From: an uncultured Lentisphaeria bacterium
Lineage (GTDB): Bacteria; Verrucomicrobiota; Lentisphaeria; JABSQK01; CAJWLW01
Length of the DNA: 30,466 bases
Assembly: GCA_913042885.1 (NCBI GenBank)
Contig: CAJWLW010000025.1
Span: forward strand, 1-30,466
Direction: 5' to 3'
The notes beneath the pieces are model-generated. The model worked only from the letters and a program-made list of their open reading frames with translations, was not told where the DNA came from and made no database searches. Positions 8,327 to 16,618 of the stretch are shown in pieces. Position numbers and translations under genes: made by a program. Numbering within the stretch: position 1 is the first letter of the stretch; each line of letters starts with the position of its first letter.

Positions 8327-9454
8327 TCATTTGCTGTCGTAGATAGCCTGGGCTTGATCGTTGATGTAATCCATACAGGTTGCAGCACCGCCGGGGATCG
8401 GCTCGCAGATGTTGCTGCCGGAACCGACAACCGCGACCGTGGCGAGCGCATCGACGGAGCTCTGAAAATCGGAGACCGTGGTCGCCGGACTGGCTGCCAG
8501 CTGTATGCAGGCGAGATTGAAGGCGGCATCGGAGATCGCCTGACAGTCGACACACGGAGCGTTCGCGCCGTCCGCGCCAGCCTTACCCTGCGGGCCCTGG
8601 CTGCCGTCTGAACCGTTGGCACCGTCCGCACCGGCCTTGCCCTGCGCACCCTGATCACCTGCCGGGCCGGGAGTCAGTTCGACGTTGTCGATCTGGCTCT
8701 GCAGATCGGCGACAGCAGTGTTGATCGCGGCGATCACGGTCGCAGAAATCGGGGACTGTTCGTCGACGAGGCTAGGCGCGCCAATGACGTAAGATCCGCC
8801 GCACTCAAGGCCGCCGTCGTCGGTGTCCAGTGTAGCCTTTCCTGAGCTGTCTATTGCAAATTTTCCTGCAGTCTCCGGTTGGATATCATAAACTTCGGCG
8901 TTTTCGTTCATGCGGAAACTCAAGTAGTGGATCTCGCCTGCGGGGGGGTCGGGGGCGTCATTATGCCGCCAGGTATAAGATCTACCGGTGTATACAGGCC
9001 ATATGGACGTTTCGACGTGATCGCCGTTACTATCCCACCCCTTATGTCCAGGCCCATTAAGCCCGACAAGACTGGTGCGTGTATTTCCAAAGAAGCCGTA
9101 ATGAACTTCCGGCCCGGTGATGTTCAACGTGCTGGTGCCTGCGCCGTTGGCGCCCCATGACGGCTGAATGTTCTGGATCAAGCCGCTGCCGTCGACGTCA
9201 AACGTCACTGCATTATGATACTGAGCCCACTTCCCGGTCCAATTGTATGAGCCGGTCGGTACATCTATCGAAAGGCCATTATTTGTACCCCAAGGAAGCC
9301 AAGGGTGACCCCCTGGTAGGGTCGTGCCGGGTAAAGCGTAACATGCCCAAGGGTTGTTGTCTGCATCAGCGCTGATAGTGACGTTGAACCCACTTGCCGG
9401 GATTGCCAAAGCCAGGGCTCCGATTACTGTGATTGCGGTTAACATTTTTTTCAT
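8327..9454 (-). CDS. Secreted collagen-like protein, paralogue 2
   Basis: This 375-aa protein has a signal peptide (MKKMLTAITVIGALALAIPA). It shows the same domain order as its two neighbours: FNVTISADAD start, PWACY and LPGGHPWLPWG motifs, VDGSGLIQNIQPSWG, a predicted coiled-coil-like stretch (VIAAINTAVADLQSQIDNVE), twelve Gly-X-Y triplets, then a tail with five conserved cysteines ending IYDSK. The frame is open upstream to 9874, but that extra part is an out-of-frame shadow of paralogue 3. GAGGTG 7 nt before the ATG at 9454 and the signal peptide fix the start. It lacks the last two or three residues found in the other copies. An additional Cys (GGLECGG) is unique to this copy. Confidence 0.87.
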   Translation of the reverse strand: MKKMLTAITVIGALALAIPASGFNVTISADADNNPWACYALPGTTLPGGHPWLPWGTNNGLSIDVPTGSYNWTGKWAQYHNAVTFDVDGSGLIQNIQPSWGANGAGTSTLNITGPEVHYGFFGNTRTSLVGLNGPGHKGWDSNGDHVETSIWPVYTGRSYTWRHNDAPDPPAGEIHYLSFRMNENAEVYDIQPETAGKFAIDSSGKATLDTDDGGLECGGSYVIGAPSLVDEQSPISATVIAAINTAVADLQSQIDNVELTPGPAGDQGAQGKAGADGANGSDGSQGPQGKAGADGANAPCVDCQAISDAAFNLACIQLAASPATTVSDFQSSVDALATVAVVGSGSNICEPIPGGAATCMDYINDQAQAIYDSK

Positions 9455-9533
9455 AGCATGCACCTCGTTATGTTGTTGTCCAGATTTTTTTGGATTTTTC
9501 ACTGTGAAGAATTCGAGAATTTTCGCGGTTTCC

Positions 9534-10670
9534 TTATGGAGTGGCCTTGCTGTCGTAGATAGCCTGGGCCTGATCGTTGATGTAATCCATGCAGGTTGCG
9601 GCATCGCCGGGGAACGGCTCGCAGATGTTGCCGCCGGAACCGACAACCGAGACCGTGGCGATCGCATTGACGGAGCTCTGGAAATCGGAGACCGTGGTCG
9701 CCGGACTGGCTGCCAGTTGTATGCAGGCGAGATCGAAGGCGGCATCGGAGATCGTCTGACAGTCGACACACGGAGCGTCCGCACCGTCCGCGCCGCCCTT
9801 GCCCTGCGGGCCCTGGCTGCCGTCTGAACCGTTGGCACCGTCCGCACCGGCCTTGCCCTGCGCACCCTGATCACCTGCCGGGCCGGGAGTCAGTTCGACG
9901 TTTGCGATCTGGGCCTCCAGGTCGGCGATCGCCGCGTTGAGCGCAGTGATGACGGCCGCATCCATCCCGGCCTGTTCTTCGACGAGCTCGGGGTCGCCCT
10001 GGACGTAAGAGCCGCCGATTTCGATCGGCTGTCCGGTAGTGTCGATAGTGGCCCTGCCTGTGCCGTCTATTGCAAAAGTACCGCCAGTCTCCGGTTGGAA
10101 ATCATGTACCTTGCCTTCGCTGTTCATGGCGAAGCTCAAGTAATGGATCTCGGGTTGGCCGGCTGGACAACACGCTCCCGAGTGCCGCCAGGTATAGGGC
10201 CGACCGCCTTCTTTCGGCCATATGCCCGTAGTGACGTTATCGGCACCAACCCATCCGTAATGCCCAGGTCCATTAAGGCCCACGAGACTTTGGCTGCTGC
10301 CAAAGAAGCCGTATGCCACTTCCGCCCCGGTGATGTTCAACGTGCTGGTGCCTTCGCCGTTGCCGCCCCACGACGGCTGAATGTTCTGGACCAAGCCGCT
10401 GCCGTCGACGTCAAACGTCACTGCATTTTGAAAATGAGCCCACTTTCCGGTCCAATTGTATGAGCCGGTCGGTACATCTGCCGTCTGAACCTCGGCTGCA
10501 CCCCAAGGAAGCCAAGGATGACCGCCTGGTAGGGACGTGCCGGGTTGACCGTAACATGCCCAGGGGGCGTTGTCGCTATTTGAGGCGATCGTGACGTTGA
10601 ACGCACTTGCCGGGGTCGCCAGAGCCAAGGCTCCGACAGCTACTGTGATTGCGGTTAGTATCTTTTTCAT
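9534..10670 (-). CDS. Secreted collagen-like protein, paralogue 3 (first gene of the cluster)
   Basis: This 378-aa protein has a signal peptide cleaved near ASAF-NV. Its layout matches paralogue 2: an N-terminal domain with WACYGQPGTSLPGGHPWLPW, an alpha-helical heptad stretch (VITALNAAIADLEAQIANVE) that could nucleate a trimer, twelve Gly-X-Y triplets (GPA GDQ GAQ GKA ...), and a five-Cys tail (PCVDC...LACIQ...NICEP...ATCMD). AAAGG lies 8 nt before the ATG at 10670; a GTG 9 nt upstream is too close to that site. It is the promoter-proximal gene. The C-terminal third is nearly identical at DNA level to paralogue 2, while the middle of the N-terminal domain diverges, which suggests gene conversion or recent duplication with selection on the exposed domain. 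Confidence 0.87.
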   Translation of the reverse strand: MKKILTAITVAVGALALATPASAFNVTIASNSDNAPWACYGQPGTSLPGGHPWLPWGAAEVQTADVPTGSYNWTGKWAHFQNAVTFDVDGSGLVQNIQPSWGGNGEGTSTLNITGAEVAYGFFGSSQSLVGLNGPGHYGWVGADNVTTGIWPKEGGRPYTWRHSGACCPAGQPEIHYLSFAMNSEGKVHDFQPETGGTFAIDGTGRATIDTTGQPIEIGGSYVQGDPELVEEQAGMDAAVITALNAAIADLEAQIANVELTPGPAGDQGAQGKAGADGANGSDGSQGPQGKGGADGADAPCVDCQTISDAAFDLACIQLAASPATTVSDFQSSVNAIATVSVVGSGGNICEPFPGDAATCMDYINDQAQAIYDSKATP

Positions 10671-10729
10671 TGCGTTCACCTTTCCATGGTTATTGTTCTG
10701 AGATTTTGGAAGCGTATTCCGTGCGAGAT

Positions 10730-10746
10730 TCGCGAATTTTCGCGGT
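10730..10746 (-). promoter_or_regulatory. Palindrome in the leader of the collagen-like cluster
   Basis: CGCGAA-AA-TTCGCG (minus strand) is a near-perfect dyad between the promoter and the first start codon. A related sequence (ACCGCGAAAATTC, then CGAAT) recurs at about 9509-9532 upstream of paralogue 2, so the leader was duplicated with the gene. It could be an operator or an mRNA hairpin. Confidence 0.4.
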
Positions 10747-10767
10747 CCCCCACCTCAATCGTTAGTA

Positions 10768-10796
10768 ATTGTAGGAAAATCATTTGGGAATTGCAA
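10768..10796 (-). promoter_or_regulatory. Sigma70-type promoter of the collagen-like cluster
   Basis: On the minus strand TTGCAA (10796-10791) and TACAAT (10773-10768) are separated by exactly 17 bp, close to the sigma70 consensus. Transcription would start near 10761, leaving a leader of about 90 nt before the ATG at 10670. Confidence 0.65.
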
Positions 10797-10830
10797 GACT
10801 TTTTTTCGGCAAATTTTGGGCGTATGAAAT

Positions 10831-11044
10831 CCAATGTCTGTGAGGCTCGCTATTACGGGTAAAGGTCGTGGAACTTTTGAGGTGCGCCTGGCGCGTGTAT
10901 CAATTCAAGTCCACACCTATCCTGCTTATATCGCAGTCAAAGCGGTCGTGAGGCTATTTGCGGTGCGTCCGGCGCGTATCAATCCAAGTCCACGAGGATC
11001 TCTATATCGGCGCGGTCGCGGAGCCCCTTGAGGTGCGCCCGGCG
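10831..11044. repeat. Three degenerate tandem units derived from the 3' end of the SurA-N-like gene
   Basis: Three units of roughly 65-80 bp share GAGGTGCGC(C/T)(T/C)GGCG, GCGGTCG(T/C)G and TATCAAT(T/C)CAAGTCCAC: about 10831-10896, 10899-10976 and 10977-11044. The last unit is the true gene end; the other two lie beyond the stop codon and have decayed. This accounts for most of the 308-bp gap between genes; the remainder holds the promoter of the collagen-like cluster. Confidence 0.7.
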
Positions 11045-12331
11045 GGCCCACTCGAGTTTGGCCGCTGCAACCTGATCGTGGAAGGCGCCTTTACCCCCTT
11101 CGTTGAGGAATGACCGGGTGACCAATATCTGCCAGGATCGCAATTCGTCATCGGTCAGCTCTTCCGGGAGGATTTCCTGCTTCGCCGCATTCAGGTGCCG
11201 GCGCAGAGCGTCGGTGTCTTCAGCGCTGCTGCCCATCACCGTCCGCATGACTGCCTCGTAGTATGCATCGAGTTCCTCATCGGTCACTTCGATGTTTTCG
11301 GCAGTCAACCCGTGCGCCTCGTAATACGCTTGGACCAGGGCGGGATCCACAATAGCATTTCGCGATGCGACCACGTCAGCGAGGATGCCGATCGTCTGGG
11401 TGGATTCTGCCAGCAGCGCGACGGTTTCCGGGTCCTTGTCGAATCTTTTTTCCTGCGCTTCGGCGGCCAGCACCTGTCCCTTCAAATTCAACACCAGCAT
11501 CACATCCGCAGTGCTGTCCATCATCTGGCTGCTGATACTGTCCCACCCGGGCATGTTGCCCAACAGCACGTTTTTCCCGTTAACAGTCAGCACGGCGTCC
11601 GCCAGAAGTTCTTCGACCAGCTCCGTATCGGCAGCCAGTTCGGCGGGGTCGACGTCACGCGCTTTTGCTTCGCTGGCCAGCACCAGTTCGGTGATCTTGT
11701 CGCAGAGCGGTGCGCCCTGGTCTGCTTTACCCCGCTTACCCCCTTGCATGGCAGTCGTTGACTCCAACGCCTGATCAATCAATGCCGAAGGTATGGCGTC
11801 ACCGTTGACGGTAATCCGGGTGTCTGCCATCAGCGTTTTCAGCCAATCGCCATACGCCGTTGCCTTGCGCAGACGTGTCACAACGCTGCGTGCCTCCTGC
11901 CGGTGGAACTTGGGGTTTACCTTGGCGAAATAGTCCGCCTGCTCGATCAGGCAGGCATCGATTTCTGCCTTTGTTACCGTCACCTCCTTTTCGAGGTCGG
12001 AACGAAGCTTCTTCTCGTAAATCATGCCGAGCATGGTTGACTTCCGCTGTTTCTCCTGTGCCAGCATCCGTTTGAACTGCGGCCCCTTGCTCTCGGGCTT
12101 CTCGACGCCTTCCGTCTCGGCTTGCTGCGCGATCAATCGGAGATCGATAGCAATTTGGAGCGGGCGGATGATGCCGGTTTTGTCGAGAATGAGATTACTC
12201 TCGTAGATCGGCGAGCCGTTTACCCTGGCCAACGGGTCGACCGGATCGTCCTGGGCCAGGGCGCCACCGCCACAGATCCAGCACACGAGGCCGATTGCAA
12301 GGATGTCAGGGAAAAATCTTGTTGTGCGCAT
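10979..12331 (-). CDS. Secreted SurA-N-like protein with three related segments, no parvulin domain seen
   Basis: This 450-aa protein has a signal peptide (residues 1-26, ending GGALA-QDD). Three segments begin with a V-N-G motif (ARVNGSPIYESNLI, ITVNGDAIPSALI, LTVNGKNVLLGNM). Each is followed by a helical stretch containing an L-x-x-x-A-E-A type sequence, like the N-terminal chaperone region of SurA/PpiC proteins. No parvulin PPIase signature is visible, and the last ~110 residues are acidic helix. A periplasmic chaperone or folding role is inference. The frame is open to 12415, but the ATG at 12331 has GGAG 8 nt upstream and the signal peptide follows it. A TATAAT box lies close by. Confidence 0.65.
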   Translation of the reverse strand: MRTTRFFPDILAIGLVCWICGGGALAQDDPVDPLARVNGSPIYESNLILDKTGIIRPLQIAIDLRLIAQQAETEGVEKPESKGPQFKRMLAQEKQRKSTMLGMIYEKKLRSDLEKEVTVTKAEIDACLIEQADYFAKVNPKFHRQEARSVVTRLRKATAYGDWLKTLMADTRITVNGDAIPSALIDQALESTTAMQGGKRGKADQGAPLCDKITELVLASEAKARDVDPAELAADTELVEELLADAVLTVNGKNVLLGNMPGWDSISSQMMDSTADVMLVLNLKGQVLAAEAQEKRFDKDPETVALLAESTQTIGILADVVASRNAIVDPALVQAYYEAHGLTAENIEVTDEELDAYYEAVMRTVMGSSAEDTDALRRHLNAAKQEILPEELTDDELRSWQILVTRSFLNEGGKGAFHDQVAAAKLEWARRAHLKGLRDRADIEILVDLD

Positions 12332-12344
12332 GGTGTCGACTCCG

Positions 12345-12372
12345 ATTATAGAGCATTGCATTGTTAGTGTAA
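12345..12372 (-). promoter_or_regulatory. Promoter of the SurA-N-like gene
   Basis: On the minus strand TTACAC (12372-12367), 16 bp, and a perfect TATAAT (12350-12345) precede the ATG at 12331 by only 13 nt. The predicted leader is just 4-7 nt, so the message may be nearly leaderless despite the GGAG sequence. Confidence 0.5.
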
Positions 12373-12551
12373 GGGGGGAGAGTTGAATCCCGTCGTGAAA
12401 GTACGCTGAATCCATGCCAGATCAAGTGTAACCGCGAGATGCGGGATACCCGAACGCGATAAAATATTGGGAGGTTCGCAATTCTGGTTGGGATTTGGTA
12501 AGTTGGCTGTGAGTTCGTGGACTTGTCGAATGATCGAGATCGGGTGATGAA

Positions 12552-13361
12552 ATGAAGACGACAGTGACAGCTGAAGAGATTTCCCGGTATCGAGACCAGG
12601 GCTATCTGATCATCGAGGATTTGTTGTCGCCGGAAGAGCTGGAGGCCTTGAAGGGAGCTGTCACGACTACAGTCGACCAGATGGGGAATCGTAAGCTGGT
12701 TGGCGAGGGCAACGAACAATTTCAATATGACCGGGAGGAAAATCCCGACACGACCTTCCTGCAGAAAATCAACCTATGGAAGAGTAATGACACGGTTTCA
12801 GCATTCGTGCGGAATCCTGAGGTCGGCAGAATGGTGTGTGACCTTGCCGGCGTCGACAGCGTCCGGCTGTGGCACGATCAGACCCTGCAGAAGCTGCCCT
12901 GGGCCAATCCGACGTCCTGGCACCTGGACGTACCCAACTGGTCGTTCCATTCCCGTGATGTTCTTTCGATCTGGATCGCGCTGAGTGACTCAACGGTTAC
13001 GAACGGCTGCATGTGGTTCGTGCCCGGCACCCATAAGACCGCGGAGTTCGAACGGAATGCGGAATTCAGCACGCAGGTCGGTGCCCTGTTCGATATTTAC
13101 CCGGAATGGCACGGGCTCGATGCGGTGCCGATTGAGTTGAAGGCCGGCTCGGCCAGTATCCACAACGGTTTACTCGCTCATGGCGCCGGGGTGAATATGA
13201 CGCAGAACCCCAGGCAGGCGATGGTTGCCATCTACATGCCGGACGGCGTCACCTTCAACGGCATCCAAAATATTCTTTCCGCTGAGCAAATGGAAGCCCT
13301 CAAGGTGGGTGACCGGTTCAATGATGATGAGCAGAATCCAGTGGTCTGGTCGAGGGAATGA
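12552..13361 (+). CDS. Phytanoyl-CoA dioxygenase (PhyH)-family oxygenase 1
   Basis: This 269-aa protein is full length for the family. It opens with the typical YRDQGYLIIEDLLSPEELEAL. The Fe(II) triad is visible as His124-Leu-Asp126 (SWHLDVPNW) and His210 (LLAHGAG), with Arg221 (NPRQAM) positioned to bind 2-oxoglutarate; MWFVPGTHK is another family hallmark. It should be a cytoplasmic 2-oxoglutarate-dependent hydroxylase of a small molecule; PhyH substrates are very diverse and none can be assigned. It is divergent from the SurA-N-like gene and followed by a second PhyH gene 107 bp downstream, with which it may be co-expressed. A weak GGGTGA sequence precedes the ATG. Confidence 0.9.
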   Translation: MKTTVTAEEISRYRDQGYLIIEDLLSPEELEALKGAVTTTVDQMGNRKLVGEGNEQFQYDREENPDTTFLQKINLWKSNDTVSAFVRNPEVGRMVCDLAGVDSVRLWHDQTLQKLPWANPTSWHLDVPNWSFHSRDVLSIWIALSDSTVTNGCMWFVPGTHKTAEFERNAEFSTQVGALFDIYPEWHGLDAVPIELKAGSASIHNGLLAHGAGVNMTQNPRQAMVAIYMPDGVTFNGIQNILSAEQMEALKVGDRFNDDEQNPVVWSRE

Positions 13362-13468
13362 AGGGGCCGTCATCATTGGGAATGATTCCGGTGTGATATC
13401 GCTTGTACGTTAACTATGGCATTGATCGCCTATGCTACGTTAGTTTTTTCAGTTGATGCCGGATCGAA

Positions 13469-14275
13469 ATGGAAGCCTGTACAGTGGACAACATGCAGAC
13501 TGCGCTCGCCGAATTGGGTGTTCATGCCAACACTCTTACGGAAGAGGAAAAGACGATCCTCGAAGAGCAGAGTTTTCTGCTTCTGGAAAATCTGATGGAT
13601 GATGTGTGGCTCGAGGATGTTCGGAACAGTTACGAAGCCCTGATGGAAGAAAAATACGGACCGTTTCGGCCCGAGACTGTCGGCAAACCCGCCGCAGACG
13701 GTGCCAGCAGGCACTTCAATGCGGGCACTCGCAGGTGGTTCGATATGGTCAGTGAAGGTGAGGTCTTCGAGCGGATGTACACGCATCCCAAAGTACTTGC
13801 CGCTGTTCAGCACATCTTGAAAGCCGACTTCAAACTGCATTCGGTAAACGGACGCGATGCCCTGCCGGGCATGGGAGAACAAGCACTCCATACCGACACC
13901 AGCGCCCGAAATCCCGATGAACCGTACAAGTTGGTCAACTCCGCCTGGCTCCTCGACGCCTTTACCGAAGAATCCGGCCCAACGCGGATCGTGCCCGGCA
14001 CGCACAACCTGAAGGGGGAGCCGAAGGACTATGTCAATCCGCAGGACGACCACCCGGAACAGCGGTTGGTCCATGCTTCCGCCGGATCCGTTTTCATTTT
14101 TAACTGTCATCTCTGGCACAGCGGGACCAAGAACCGCAGTGCCTCATTGAGGCGGGCTATCCACTGTGCGTATGGCAGGCGTGATTACGATCAGCAGCCC
14201 TGCCAGAAAGAACGTATTCGTAAATCCACCTACGACCGGCTCTTACCGGCAGCCCGGTATCTGCTGGATGTGTAG
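13469..14275 (+). CDS. Phytanoyl-CoA dioxygenase (PhyH)-family oxygenase 2
   Basis: This 268-aa protein has the Fe(II) motif His141-Thr-Asp143 (ALHTDTSA) and a distal His217 (CHLWHSGT), with Arg228/229 as the 2-oxoglutarate ligand candidate, plus PTRIVPGTHN. It is only distantly similar to the PhyH gene before it, so this is not a recent duplication and the two probably act on different substrates or steps. ATG codons at 13469 and 13493 are both possible starts; neither has a strong ribosome binding site, and the conserved part begins after both. The C-terminus ends with a basic YGRRDYDQQ region typical of the family. Confidence 0.88.
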   Translation: MEACTVDNMQTALAELGVHANTLTEEEKTILEEQSFLLLENLMDDVWLEDVRNSYEALMEEKYGPFRPETVGKPAADGASRHFNAGTRRWFDMVSEGEVFERMYTHPKVLAAVQHILKADFKLHSVNGRDALPGMGEQALHTDTSARNPDEPYKLVNSAWLLDAFTEESGPTRIVPGTHNLKGEPKDYVNPQDDHPEQRLVHASAGSVFIFNCHLWHSGTKNRSASLRRAIHCAYGRRDYDQQPCQKERIRKSTYDRLLPAARYLLDV

Positions 14276-14328
14276 GACGTTGGGACTACAAGAGCGGGAG
14301 GATATGTTAGGACAAGTCGTGAGATGCG

Positions 14329-14347
14329 ACAGGCCGCTGCGGCCTGT
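14329..14347. terminator. GC-rich hairpin after the PhyH pair
   Basis: ACAGGCCG-CTG-CGGCCTGT is a perfect 8-bp stem, 54 bp after the PhyH stop. It has no U tract, so it is a weak terminator candidate or an mRNA stabiliser. A CTGATAC-CTGACAC-CTGAAC heptamer repeat follows at about 14380-14400. Confidence 0.35.
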
Positions 14348-14409
14348 TGAGGCGTGCTGTTCCAAAATATGTTTTTCTGATACCTGACACCTGAACTTTT
14401 CCTTGGATT

Positions 14410-16467
14410 GTGAAAAACCCAGTTCGATATAATCTGCGCGTCCCGTTCAACTCGACGTTCAGCGTTGCCGAAGAAGAAGCCACGTTGGAGGTCCTGCGGC
14501 GCGGCGACATCGATGAGGCGCTGTTCTTTTTGCCGAATCTCGAGGAACGCTCGTCCGGCCTGCAGACGCTTGCCGAATGCCAGCGCTGTGCGGACCGGTT
14601 GGCGCCGATCTTCGAGCGGTTGCGTGGTGAGGGGATCGTACCGTCGATCAATATGTGGTGGACGGTGTCCTTCAGCGATTTTCCCGGCTTGCCGCGGGAT
14701 CACCGGGAGAAGTTCGACTTTCGCTGGGCGGTGCGACAGGACGGTCACGAGAGCCGCACCGTTGCTTGTCCGCAGGACCAGGCATGGCGGCAACATACCC
14801 GTGAGATGTACGCCATCTTTGCACGACTGAATCCGGCGCGCATGTGGATCGACGACGACATGCGCATGACCTTGCGCGCCGACCTGCATGATGCCTGCTT
14901 CTGCGACGTGTGCCTGGAAGAGATGAGTCGCCGTATCGGGCGTACTATTGCGCGCAGCGAACTTGTCCCCGCCATCATGGCGGACCCGCCAAACGCCGTG
15001 CGCGACAACTGGCTGGAGTTTCTCGACGACCTGTGTCACGACAATGTTCGTGGCCTGGCCGATGCGGTTCGCGAGGCGAACCCGGAGACACAGACGTGCC
15101 TGATGCATTCGATGCTGGAAATCCACAATGCCGAAGGGCGGCGCTGGGATCGCCTGATTGATGCGCTTGGCGGAAGCGAGCCCTGGTGTCGGCCGCCGAT
15201 CGGCCCGTACTATGACGCGACACCGATCACCTATTGCTCATCTCTGAACAGCTGTCGCCTGGCGCTGGCTGTCATCCCCGGCCACGTCAAGATGGCGCCG
15301 GAGATCGAGAATTATCCGCAGTCGCGATTCATGACATCGCCCCGCGGCGTCAAGATGAGCCTTGTATTCGCGCAACTGTTCGGCATGGGAGCGGCCACCG
15401 TTTCGGCCTATCGCTACGCCGGCCGTCTCGATCTCGAGATCCAGCGGCATGACGCCTGGAGCGGCATGCTGCACGACGTAAAGCCGTATCTTCAGAGTAT
15501 CGCCGAGCTCGGCGTCGAGCGGCATCAGTTCCAGGGCGTCTCGATGTTCCATCATGGACAGGTCTGTCGCCATACGCGCGACGTCGCCGATGAGCCGAAA
15601 CCTATTTTCCTGTACCGCCGCCGGCCGCTCGACGATGCCCTGCCGCTGCTTGGCTTCGCGACTTGTTACGATGCCGCGGACGTGACCGTTTTTGCGGGGG
15701 AACACCTCGCCTGCCTGAACGAAACGGAACGGCACGAGGTTTTCGGTCGCGGCGTGCTTCTGGACGGGCGTGCCGCCGAGACGCTGCTGCTGTCCGGCGA
15801 CGGCGCCCTTGCTGGCCTGAAAAGCGCTGCCGGTGAGTCGGGTGCATCGTTCGAGACTATCGAAGATGCTGCCTTCGGCGGCTTGGTAGGTGACCCGATC
15901 AACCTTCGCTGGGAAAGCACCGCCCGGCAGTTCGACTGGCTCGATGGCGCGCGGACCGTGTCGCTCGTTCGGGGTTACGACGACCGTGAGACCGGGCACG
16001 GAATCGTGTTGTACGAGAACGGACTCGGCGGGCGCGTCGCGGTCATTCCGTACGACAGCCAGGCCGAGATCGGCACGCTGGGCCTGACATACGAGTCGAT
16101 GTGTACACCGGGTTTCCTGTCGTTTCCACGCCAGGCGCAGCTCAAGGCGGTACTCGAGTGGCTGAACCGCGGGCCGCTGCCACTGTTCGTCCCGGACGCG
16201 CCGTCCGTCTATCCGCTGCTGATCCGGCAGGAAAAGCGGCTGATCGCGAGCGTGACGAACCTGATGACCGATCCCGTATCGAATTTGAGCCTGGAACTGG
16301 CCGTGCCGGGTATCGTCCCGGTGTCGGCGCGGCACCTGCAGCAGGATGGCACATGGGCGGATGCGGCGGACCTCAGTATTGATACTGTCGAAGGCGGGGC
16401 GGTCACGGTGCGCACATCGATTACCGCCGAGCGTCTCGAGCCGGTTGTTCTGGTGTTGGACAGTTGA
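14410..16467 (+). CDS. Large glycoside hydrolase-like protein (GH42/TIM-barrel type), substrate unknown
   Basis: This 685-aa protein starts at a GTG. The first ~380 residues look like a TIM-barrel hydrolase: strand-type segments (IDEALFFLPNLEER, GIVPSINMWWTVSF, ARMWIDDDMRM), a CFCDVCLEEM pair as in GH42-like beta-galactosidases and related proteins, and MAPEIENYPQSRF, which carries a Glu where a nucleophile could sit. The remaining ~300 residues resemble a glutamine amidotransferase-like plus beta-domain tail (VTVFAGEHLACL, GRGVLLDGRAAETLL). No signal peptide is seen, so it is probably cytoplasmic. The assignment to the GH42-like fold is tentative. The GTG lacks a clear ribosome binding site, but no other early start fits. 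Confidence 0.55.
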   Translation: MKNPVRYNLRVPFNSTFSVAEEEATLEVLRRGDIDEALFFLPNLEERSSGLQTLAECQRCADRLAPIFERLRGEGIVPSINMWWTVSFSDFPGLPRDHREKFDFRWAVRQDGHESRTVACPQDQAWRQHTREMYAIFARLNPARMWIDDDMRMTLRADLHDACFCDVCLEEMSRRIGRTIARSELVPAIMADPPNAVRDNWLEFLDDLCHDNVRGLADAVREANPETQTCLMHSMLEIHNAEGRRWDRLIDALGGSEPWCRPPIGPYYDATPITYCSSLNSCRLALAVIPGHVKMAPEIENYPQSRFMTSPRGVKMSLVFAQLFGMGAATVSAYRYAGRLDLEIQRHDAWSGMLHDVKPYLQSIAELGVERHQFQGVSMFHHGQVCRHTRDVADEPKPIFLYRRRPLDDALPLLGFATCYDAADVTVFAGEHLACLNETERHEVFGRGVLLDGRAAETLLLSGDGALAGLKSAAGESGASFETIEDAAFGGLVGDPINLRWESTARQFDWLDGARTVSLVRGYDDRETGHGIVLYENGLGGRVAVIPYDSQAEIGTLGLTYESMCTPGFLSFPRQAQLKAVLEWLNRGPLPLFVPDAPSVYPLLIRQEKRLIASVTNLMTDPVSNLSLELAVPGIVPVSARHLQQDGTWADAADLSIDTVEGGAVTVRTSITAERLEPVVLVLDS

Positions 16468-16618
16468 GCCGACATCCACGAACTTCAAATCGAGATGATT
16501 TCAGAGTTTTCGGCGCTTCTCGGCGGGCACAATTATCTGTGCCTTGACTCTGTGCAAAGCGAAACCTATGTTGGGCGTCCTTTCTCGTTCCCGGCACCTT
16601 TTTCCATGGTGGAATCCG

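Noticed and set aside
9455..9874. N-terminal extension of collagen-like paralogue 2
   Set aside because: The extension is an out-of-frame reading of paralogue 3's C-terminal DNA; a ribosome binding site and signal peptide place the start at 9454.
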